A DNA stretch of 23,500 nucleotides, from positions 4,524,832-4,548,331 of the forward strand of contig RPFO01000253.1 in assembly GCA_009746045.1 (NCBI GenBank), in the 5' to 3' direction. The notes under the pieces are model-generated. The model was not told where the DNA came from and did no database searches. It saw only the letters and a list, made by a program, of their open reading frames with translations. Of this stretch, positions 11,482-18,040 are shown in pieces. The stretch is from Mesostigma viride (lineage: Eukaryota > Streptophyta > Mesostigmatophyceae > Mesostigmatales > Mesostigmataceae). A program made the position numbers and the translations under genes. The first letter of the stretch is position 1. Each line of letters begins with the position of its first letter.

Positions 11482-11529
<48 letters not shown>

Positions 11530-13078
11530 CCTTTGCCCGCATGCATGGCCGACCCTGCAAAAGACACATCGTCATCTCCTTTGCAGGAAGGACCAGCCTG
11601 GGGCGGCGTGTGGCCACTGCTGAGCGAGGGACCTCGAACCGGGCTTCCTGCTACTACTTCCGTCGCCTGTCTCCTGATGAACATGTCCACCTCTACCGCT
11701 GTGGCCGAATCTCTGGTGACGACACCCGTTCTCGCATCCATCGCCATCCCGCCCCCCGCCTCGTTCTTGCCTTTCCCGATCACCACCCATTCCCCCGAGC
11801 TATTCTCATCTCCTCGAAACAAAACATCCTGTCCTTCCCCCCAATGACCCTGTCCCTCTTGCTCCCTGGCATCCATTACTTCACCACGGTCGACCCTGGT
11901 CACTCTCTCGCCCTCATCACCATGGACCTTATCTTCGTTGTTCTGACGCTGACTGCCCTTTCCCTCGGACAATATCGAATGACCCTCCCCGTGGGAAACG
12001 GCAGCCACACCCACAAAACTATCCAGCCCTGCATCCCGAACCACGCCACTGCCATCTGTAATCGTGTGCTTTATGCCACCGAGTCCAATGGCAACACCGC
12101 CTCGCCCTGAGCCAACAGCCACTCCACCCACATGGCCAGATTTCCGGCTCACGCCACTCGAAGACAGAGAGGGACAGCTGGAAGCCTCTCCTTCGCCCTC
12201 CACCCCAGCACGCCCCAAAGCGGCCCACATGTTCCAGAGACCCCTGTCGAATAGGCCACCCATTCCATCCACCTCCGTGCTACCACCCGTCACCTCCATG
12301 CCCCCGTCACCAGACTCCCCCCAAACCCTCCCCAAATCCCCCACCCCCGATCCATCCCCCTTGGCGTCCTGTGCCATCCCCTCATTAATGGCCTTGTTCC
12401 ACTTCTTGACGGCAGCCAGCATTTCAAGCAGCCGGAGCCCTTGCTGCGCCAGAGCCTGCAGCACCGCAGGGCCTGCCAGCGCCAGCTCGCTCCCTGGGCC
12501 CTCCACGATCCAATCAGCTGCCAGAGAGGCCCCGGTCTCTTGGACCATGCTCGGCAGGTGACGGATGCCATCCCTCCAAACTCCCACACTGCCGCTAGGC
12601 GAGGCGGCCCCTATGACTGTCCCACTGCCTGCTTGCATCGCGCCTGGTTGGATGGTTGCTGATAGGCTTGCCGCCTGGCCCGCATTAGCCAGGGGGTCCC
12701 TCCGAGCGGGCTCGACCATTGGAACCACCGGCACACCCGCCCTGACAGGCAAGGTGTCTCCGACCATTTTTGTGCGCGGCTCGGCCGGCCGCCGTGGCTC
12801 CAGGTCAACCGCCACACTATCTATACCCTCCGTCACAGCTGGGAGTCCACCGCTTGCATCCCCCCCACTAGCTTGGGCTCCCCTCCCTTTCCCCCCCTGG
12901 GTGGCCCGAGCCTCCCGACCCTGACACAAGCCACCCCTCTCGGCATGACCGACGGCGGCTGCGGAGGCAGCGCTGCCCTTCTTGCGGTGCCATCCACAGT
13001 CTGGCTCTGCCCCCCCGGGTTCCCGTGTGCCAGCAGTATCAACAGACAGCGCTGGATGACTGGCCCCTTGCAGGCTGG

Positions 13079-13162
<84 letters not shown>

Positions 13163-16100
13163 AAGAAGAAGAAGAAGAAGAAGAAGAAGAAGAAGAAGAA
13201 GAAGAAGAAGAAGAAGAAGAAGAAGAAGAAGAAGAAGAAGAAGAAGAAGAAGAAGAAGAAGAAGAAGAAGAAGAAGAAGAAGAAGAAGAAGAAGAAGAAG
13301 AAGAAGAAGAAGAAGAAGAAGAAGAAGAAGAAGAAGAAGAAGAAGAAGAAGAAGAAGAAGAACCGGCGGCTGTGCAACTACTTGCCCTGGCTGGTTGCAC
13401 AGGAGGGCCCCTATTATTGTCCACGGTAGCCGCAGAATTATCCACGGCAGTGCTTGCGGCTCCTTGAGCAATTTTGCCAGAGGAGGCCTGTGCAGGAGCT
13501 GCCTGCGTGACAGAGTGGCCCCGCGCACTCCTTGAAAATGCGGAGGTGTCGGTTGAGGACTTGGCGTTCCAGTCCTTTGCCTCCGCGCTGGAAATGCCAG
13601 ACGCTGTGCCGGTGGCAGAAGCCATGTCGTTGGTGGCCGGGGTCCCTGGTTTGGTGGCCGAAGCTATATGGGTGGCCGAAGCTTGAGTGGCGGAACTGAT
13701 GTTGCTGGTGGCTAAGGTACTTGCGGCCGTCACTGCCGACGTAGTAATGCCCCTTGCTGGCATGGTCTCGGTGCCCCCTGCCGCATGGCTGGCCATTGCC
13801 GTGTCAGTGGCCCTTGCCTTGTCCATGTCCAGCTGGACCTCAGCACGGCGCGTGACGTCCGCCAGCGCGGCCGCGTACTGCTTGTTGCCGGCGTCCAGCC
13901 GTAGCGCGCGCCGGTAGCAGCGCGCCGCGTCGTCAAACTGGCGGGTGGGTTGCGACAGACAGTAATCAAGTAGGGGTATGTGGGAGACAGGCACCATGGT
14001 TGTGGTTATGTCGGTGGTGTGGCCTGCGTGTCGGTCGTGGCGGTCAGCAGTAGTAATGACAGCCACAGCCTCTCAGTATCCTAACAGGGTAGGGCAGCCC
14101 CATAGGTATTTTCAAGCCCCATAGGTTAGGGGAAAAGGAACCTTATGAAATTTTCTACAGAGTAGGGCAGGCCCATTTACGATAGGGGAATAGGTACCTT
14201 TGATTTCAAGTATAGAAAACATAACAAACATACACTACTCCAATAGACAAATGTTCTCGCCAGCTGGACAATTGCAAACATGCCAAGTTGGACCATCTTC
14301 CATGTGTTGGACATGCTGGCAGCACGTACACACCACCTCACCAGTATTTAGCCACGCTAGGGTAGTAGTAATGATGTACTGGCGGTGCACACATGCAAAC
14401 TGCCACCGCACCTGCATCAGCCGCACTCGAGCAGCCGCTTCACGTGAGTGCGCCTTGGGCCAATCGGGCGCCAGTTGGACTGCACGCAGGGCATCGTGCA
14501 GGGCCTGGTGCGGCCTGCACGAAAAGACAGGGGCATCCAGGAAAGCGCACGCTTAGGAAACCACTATGACCTTGAACCGCACTCTTTTGATGGTAATGAG
14601 AGACACGGACAAGTGATTAGTAAGTGATTAGTAAGTGATTGGTAAGTGATTAGTACGATCTTGCACCGCACCTTTTTTTCGATAGTAATGAGAGACATGG
14701 ACAAGTGATTAGTATGGCCTTGCACCGCACCCTTTTGATAGTAATAAGTAACACGCAGAAGTGATTACTATGATCTTGCACTCCTAAGTAACACGCAGAA
14801 GTGATTACTATGATCTTGCACTACACCGCCTCGGCGGTCGTTGCTGCTGCCCACCTGCTAACTTGCTGATGTTTGGGACGAGACAAATAAGAAATAGTCA
14901 GTCGATGCATTGGTAGACGGCCGTGCGGTTGGTGAACAATTGCAGTACTATAGTGATATAGCAGTATCATAATAGCCACTTGCTTTTGCTAACAACAGCT
15001 CCTCACCAGTCGATGGATTGGTAGACGGCTGCTCGGTTGCTGAACAGCACCGCGTTGTAGGGGTCGCTCTGGATGGCTCTTGTGTAGCACGCCAGCGCCA
15101 CGCTGCACGTTACAGTGTCCAAACAGTGATCACACAGTGTTCCTTGTCGTTATGTGCTTGTTCTTCGGTCAGGGTTCACAGCCACGCCACAAGCCAACAG
15201 AATGCAGGCTGCCTTTAGAAGCTTAAGAAGACACGGAATGATATACAAGCCATGCAAAATGGAAGGAAATCGGACTGTGATGAAGCTATCATGAAATATT
15301 GTGCAGTATATCCGAATACGACAAGCTAGCAAAGTGTGATTAGTAAGAAGGTCTTCAGAAAGTCAAATCAAGTCTGTTTACATTTAAACGCACTTTGAGG
15401 CACTTGAAGGTACCGAAAACAAATTATTGAGCAATAATTCCATTCTCAACGACTCCACATTATAACGATTAATCGTCCAAACGCTTTCAAGTTTGGTTGC
15501 AGTCCGAATGCTGGCTGTCGTATCTGGCTGTTCATGACGTATATACAGGTAAGGCGCTAATCAATACCATATCATCGGGATAGATCTCATAGGACCATGT
15601 CCAGGGTTCTCCTCAAGTAACATCAGAAGAAGGCGCTAATCAATACCATATCATCGGGATAGATCTCATAGGACCATGTCTAGGGTTCTCCTCAAGTAAC
15701 ATCAGAAGAAGGCGCTAATCAATACCATATCATCGGGATAGATCTCATAGGACCATGTCTAGGGTTCTCCTCAAGTAACATCAGAAGAAGGCGCTAATCA
15801 ATACCATATCATCGGGATAGATCTCATAGGACCATGTCTAGGGTTCTCCTCAAGTAACATCAGAAGATACACACGTACACACCTTCCTGATCATCCGTTC
15901 TCCATACTTTAACTACTCACAAAATTTCACATGTCTTACCAAGGGGTAAGAAATATTGGAACTGCTGTCCAAAATTAAAACGAGTATTCCCAAAGTTCAA
16001 ACTACCACGTCCCCATAGTGAGCAGTGCTAGCATTACTCATGCATATGGCACGCCCATGATGCATTAGCGTTGAAGTAGTTAGCCAGGCTTTGCCCATGC

Positions 16101-17173
16101 AGAGAGTCACTCTCTGCTGAGACGCCACGGCCTAGCCATTGTATAGCCATACTCATCTTCCACCCCATGCCAGGCCTCTTTAGGTATGATACATCATGGT
16201 GGTGCAGGTGCAACTTGTGCACCCAGAGCAGGTGGCAGTTTACATCCCCCACCTGCAGGCTGTAGCTCAGAATGTATTAAAAACCATATGCCCCTTCTCA
16301 GGCATATGTGTTACATATACTCCCAATGGAGATATGTCCTTAGTTGATTAATAAATTAATCAATCAATTAATTAATGGCACGCCCTCTCTACTCCCACAG
16401 AGACTGCCCACCAGTCAAAATCACGACTATTTCGCTTGCCCACCAGTTAGAATCACTGCACCTATCTCTATTGCCCACCAGTCAGAATCATCTCGCTTGT
16501 CCCACCAGTCAGAATGGCAACTATCTCGCCTTTTCTTTCAAAGAAGCCGCAATATTGCACCTTACTTGTAAGCCTCCACAGAAGTCGCACCCTACTTAAC
16601 CCTTAAACCGTGTCCACTGGCAGAGATCGCAAGAGCGCTCGAACCTCGCAGACACCGCCAGTTCCCTGCAAGGTAACTGTCCTCGTGAGGGTAATGAGAT
16701 ATGGAAAGGGGAATGGGGAAGGCGCGGTCCCGGGTGGCGTGACCTGGGCGAAGAGAGTGCACAGATCTAAAGCATTGCCTGTGCCCGCGCCCATCATCAA
16801 CTGCCGACATCACGACAAAAAAAGACCATATGCGATTACAACCACAACGGTGGCACACGCTGCGAGATAAACTGCCTCACCTAAATTCCTTACGGGTGAA
16901 CGCTGCATTCCCCTTCAGCTGCGCGTCTTTCGCCTCGTTTACGGAATGCTCCAGCGGCGTGCAACCGCATGAGGAGCAGTTCATGCAGCTGGGATTGTTA
17001 TCCGGGTGTTTGACACCCGCCCGTCCAAAGTCGTGGAAGGGAATACTTAGATCGGATACCCTTTTGTTGTATCGTTGGCATGCGCACCTCTTGCATGGCC
17101 CCCGAGCGGTTCCAAACAAGTCCACATCCGTGTACTCCTCGACCTCCTCAAATTCGTCAATGGTCGACGACAT
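5914..17173 (-). CDS. TPR and J-domain co-chaperone with three Cys/His modules (8 exons)
   Basis: Spliced minus-strand gene: 16881-17173, 15007-15102, 14412-14514, 9499-13937, 8375-8573, 7218-7367, 6498-6604, 5914-6007. All seven introns are GT-AG, the phases (2,2,0,2,0,0,2) all match, and the sum is 5,481 bp, or 1,826 residues. Layout: Cys module 1 (about 27-76); three TPRs (about 80-205); disordered region with Ser, Ala, Asn and Glu runs (about 210-1480); Cys module 2 (about 1490-1600); module 3 (1686-1723); J-domain (about 1768-1826, HPD 1798-1800). Clamp residues N89, N120, K150 and R154 are present and the expected first lysine is Q85. Known TPR-J proteins such as DNAJC7 bind HSP70/HSP90 tails and stimulate HSP70 ATPase; the same role is inferred here. 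The start at 17173 has A at -3; in-frame ATGs at 17302 and 17443 would lengthen it. Exons 1-4 and 5-8 could instead be two genes, since a stop at 9483 ends exon 4 if intron 4 is retained. Confidence 0.72.
6008..6497 (-). other. Intron 7
   Basis: AT-rich sequence between the two J-domain exons. Nothing else is recognised. Confidence 0.75.
6498..6604 (-). CDS. Exon 7: J-domain helices I and II
   Basis: The acceptor is TCTGCAG/GCG and the donor is CTGCG/GTGAGG. The exon encodes L-E-L-L-G-I and then V-E-I-R-K-A-Y-K-R-L-A-L, the classic helix I and helix II signature of DnaJ domains. It splits an arginine codon with exon 8. Confidence 0.88.
6605..7217 (-). other. Intron 6, with short C-rich repeats
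   Basis: On the plus strand about 6885-7020 is a run of imperfect CCAACCCACCTG-like units. The minus (transcribed) strand therefore carries clustered GGTGGG blocks with some G-quadruplex potential. No gene is seen. Confidence 0.6.
7218..7367 (-). CDS. Exon 6: second half of Cys module 3 and charged helix
   Basis: This 150-bp exon is in phase 0 on both sides (CCGCAG/CTC and CCGCAG/GTAAAG). It begins L-Y-C-S-A-C-G-C-x4-H, the second half of the module, then an Arg/Glu/Ala-rich helix (W-E-R-R-E-A-E-Q-R-A-Q-R-D) leading to the J-domain. The exon boundary falls exactly between the two halves of the module. Confidence 0.82.
7678..7737 (-). pseudogene. Decayed partial duplicate of exon 6 inside intron 5
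   Basis: After a possible acceptor (TACACAG) the frame reads L-K-C-P-A-C-G-R-x-A-A, aligning with exon 6 (L-Y-C-S-A-C-G-C-A-A-A). The third cysteine is Arg and the histidine is missing, and a TAA follows after about 20 codons. Weaker echoes of the same segment (TTCTGCTTGC near a CAG) occur around 7490-7520 and 7575-7615. It is probably a duplication remnant rather than a used exon. Confidence 0.45.
7789..7883. repeat. 31-bp tandem repeat, three copies, in intron 5
   Basis: The core GGTGGTGTTGCAG recurs at a 31-bp period (7801, 7832 and 7863) with a few substitutions. It lies in intron 5 (7368-8374), whose remaining sequence shows no other feature beyond the exon 6-like fragments. Confidence 0.8.
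8375..8573 (-). CDS. Exon 5: basic helix and first half of Cys module 3
   Basis: The acceptor follows a strong pyrimidine tract (CCGCCCCCAG/C), which marks this as an internal exon, and the donor is ATCATG/GTGGGT in phase 0. It encodes an Arg/Glu-rich helix (R-D-E-E-R-N-R-R), then C-D-G-C-G-H-C and a hydrophobic F-V-V-W-F. The required upstream phase (two bases) is supplied by the exon 4 donor TACAG/GTACAG, which links this exon to the TPR half. Confidence 0.75.
8666..8690. repeat. 25-base poly-G (poly-C on transcribed strand)
   Basis: This is an uninterrupted run of 25 G. Read on the gene's strand it is a C run about 90 bases upstream of the exon 5 acceptor and extends that intron's pyrimidine-rich tract. 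Such a run is prone to length change and sequencing error. Confidence 0.95.
8953..9042. repeat. Foldback element, 30-bp arms, in intron 4
   Basis: The arms at 8953-8982 and 9013-9042 are reverse complements except for about two mismatches and two single-base gaps, separated by 30 bases. This could be a miniature inverted-repeat element or an RNA hairpin in the intron. No target duplication was identified. Confidence 0.65.
9133..9304. repeat. 34-bp minisatellite, five copies, in intron 4
   Basis: Five head-to-tail units share CTAGGATATAG and TTTCAAACTAAG. The first four are nearly identical and the last has two changes. It is an AT-rich array inside the 925-bp intron 4. Confidence 0.93.
9499..13937 (-). 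CDS. Exon 4: TPR3 helix B, giant disordered region, Cys module 2
   Basis: The 4,439-bp exon opens with F-D-D-A-A-R-C-Y-R-R-A-L, completing TPR3. It then stays open for 1,479 codons through Ala/Thr/Ser/Gly-rich sequence with about 70 Ser next to about 20 Ala, a second Ser/Asn block, and a Glu run of about 25 inside a likely coiled coil (L-E-R-Q-L-E-E-M-R-R-F-F). Less repetitive islands include a helix rich in Leu and Ala near 12400-12480 and the motif N-R-D-L-F-A-L-L-K near 11310. Module 2 is C-K-H-C-G-D-G-C near 9940-9957 and F-C-S-I-C-G-C-x4-H near 9637-9669. The Gly-rich spacer between the halves could hide a small intron. Read-through of the donor at 9498 reaches a stop at 9483-9485. Confidence 0.75.
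10349..10423. repeat. Poly-C and CTC triplet tract within exon 4
   Basis: A 17-base C run is followed by about 19 CTC units. On the coding strand this gives a Glu run followed by Gly residues. The tract stays in frame. Confidence 0.9.
11396..11527. repeat. GTT/GCT triplet tracts within exon 4
   Basis: Interrupted TTG and CTG triplet repeats. On the coding strand they give Asn and Ser runs (N-N-N-N, S-S-S-S) flanking short Gly and Ile islands. Confidence 0.9.
13081..13362. repeat. CAG/GAA compound microsatellite within exon 4
   Basis: About 80 bp of CAG-rich repeat with two AAG-type interruptions is followed by about 67 pure GAA units. On the coding strand this reads (TCT)n then (GCT)n, that is poly-Ser followed by poly-Ala. 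Five other frames also stay open, producing artefactual Arg, Lys, Glu, Leu and Phe polymers. The pure GAA tract is among the most length-unstable sequences in the window. Confidence 0.95.
14412..14514 (-). CDS. Exon 3: TPR2 helix B and TPR3 helix A
   Basis: This is a 103-bp exon with acceptor CGTGCAG/GC and donor ATGCAG/GTGCGG. It encodes A-L-x-D-A-L-R-A-V-Q-L-A-P-D-W-P-K-A-H-S-R-E-A-A-A. The K and R in P-D-W-P-K-A-H-S-R are clamp residues, at +30 and +34 from the exon 2 asparagine, again matching HOP TPR1. It splices in phase 0 to exon 4. Confidence 0.9.
14561..14828. repeat. Degenerate minisatellite in intron 2
   Basis: Imperfect units share CTTGCACCGCAC, a pyrimidine run, GATAGTAAT and AAGTGATTAGTA. 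An 11-12 bp subunit (AAGTGATTAGT) is repeated four times at about 14609-14656, and a 44-bp unit is duplicated at about 14745-14822. It lies in the 492-bp intron 2. Confidence 0.8.
14901..14939 (-). pseudogene. Decayed partial duplicate of exon 2 in intron 2
   Basis: 39 bases on the minus strand match the 3' part of exon 2 at about 33 positions, reading L-F-T-N-R-T-A-V-Y-Q-C-I-D against L-F-S-N-R-A-A-V-Y-Q-S-I-D. The next codon is a stop and the splice donor GT is lost (GACTGACT), so it cannot function as an alternative exon as it stands. Confidence 0.7.
15007..15102 (-). CDS. Exon 2: TPR1 helix B and TPR2 helix A
   Basis: This is a 96-bp exon with acceptor GTGCAG/CG and donor GACTG/GTGAGG. 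It supplies A-C-Y-T-R-A-I-Q-S-D-P and V-L-F-S-N-R-A-A-V-Y, the textbook TPR consensus. The asparagine in S-N-R is the second clamp residue, exactly 31 positions after the first, as in HOP TPR1. It is too short and too far from a start codon to appear as a free ORF. Confidence 0.9.
15551..15866. repeat. 79-bp minisatellite, four near-perfect copies, in intron 1
   Basis: Units start AAGGCGCTAATC at 15551, 15630, 15709 and 15788. The only difference I saw is one C/T in the first unit. Such homogeneity implies recent expansion or ongoing homogenisation. It lies in the 1,778-bp intron 1 (15103-16880). Confidence 0.95.
16057..16374 (+). mobile_element. LINE-B copy 2 in intron 1 of the TPR-J gene
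   Basis: This 318-bp insertion is bracketed by ATGGCACGCCC at 16046-16056 and 16375-16385. It is the 3' untranslated part of LINE-B, 5'-truncated, with an imperfect ATTA-rich tail. It contains a near-perfect palindrome (CAGAGAGTCACTCTCTG, 16100-16116). It is antisense to the host gene, and no coding sequence remains. Confidence 0.88.
16881..17173 (-). CDS. Exon 1: acidic N-terminus, Cys module 1, start of TPR1
   Basis: After a short acidic stretch (D-E-F-E-E-V-E-E) comes C-K-R-C-A-C, a 30-residue loop, then C-M-N-C-S-S-C-G-C-x4-H, followed at once by the first TPR helix (K-G-N-A-A-F). The donor reads TTTAG/GTGAGG, leaving two bases of a split serine codon. The same frame remains open upstream to ATG codons at 17302 and 17443. 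The added residues are basic and serine-rich with no recognisable motif, so I favour the internal ATG at 17173. Confidence 0.82.
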
Positions 17174-18040
17174 GCTTATTAGCAATTTGCTCGACGTGGC
17201 TTCGTCAACAACCACAAATCCAGGGCTAAAACTTTGGCTTTCCACTGAATTCTTCTGGGAACTCCATGACCGGCGACGTGCTTGACGAAAACATTGTGGC
17301 ATCAGCAAGCCAGTAGAAGAACTAAGGCCTCGTATTGCTATCTTCTGGGAATTAACCCCCCCAAACGTGCTCCAACGAAACGCCAGCCATGTCTGGCGTT
17401 CGTGACGTTGACTGCACGTGACGGGATTGGTACGTCGCTGCATGCTTGATTTGGCCACAAGCAAATGTTTCTGAGGACTTGTATAAAGTATTTGGAAACG
17501 TTTGCTGGTAAAAGAGCCTTATTTACCTCTCGCCATCCAGTTCGGTGATCGACAGCGGCCTCACGGCTCACAGGAACAGAGAACTTCTTTTAATAAATAA
17601 CTATGGACCTATCAGCTACCAGCCTACTAGTCTACCAGTCTACCACTAGGCCATTTTCCCCTAATCATCATCGACCCGCGATTTTTAATCTTTTATCTCC
17701 CGGCGGTAATGTCCACGTCACGGTGATGGCGACGATTCGACGATCTTTTCCCGCAAAATCTGCCAAGAACCAAGAATTGCCTTGATCGAACGTCGACAGT
17801 GCAAACCGCTGGTTTATGTGCAATTAGAAACGCAATTTGTAACCGGCCACAAGAGATTTTGGGTTTGTGTCATGGTTTCGATATAGGGCCTGCGGGCGCT
17901 CACTTTTCCTGTCAGCACGCGAAGTGGCTACCCCTGCATCCGCGACGGCTGCCGTTTGGTAGCCGAATTTCCTGGACTGAAGCCATATGGCGGAGAGCGA
18001 CCCTCCAAGTCGTGGCGAGCGAGGGCCCCAAAGTTCCAAT
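17174..18040. promoter_or_regulatory. Shared upstream region of the divergent TPR-J and fucosidase genes
   Basis: Both genes start from this interval on opposite strands, so both promoters must lie in it unless upstream non-coding exons exist. No convincing TATA box or known algal promoter element was identified. If the TPR-J protein starts at 17443, the shared region shrinks to about 600 bp. Confidence 0.4.

Noticed and set aside
12833-13535. Long overlapping reading frames on both strands made of Lys, Glu, Arg, Gln, Leu or Phe runs
   Set aside because: They arise from reading the CAG/GAA microsatellite in other frames. Only the minus frame continuous with the TPR exon is supported.
15551-15866. 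79-bp repeats as a CRISPR or satellite centromere
   Set aside because: There are only four head-to-tail units with no spacers, inside an intron.
16610-17285. Plus-strand ORFs opposite exon 1
   Set aside because: The opposite strand encodes the conserved Cys module and TPR start with a correct splice donor. The plus frames have no motif.
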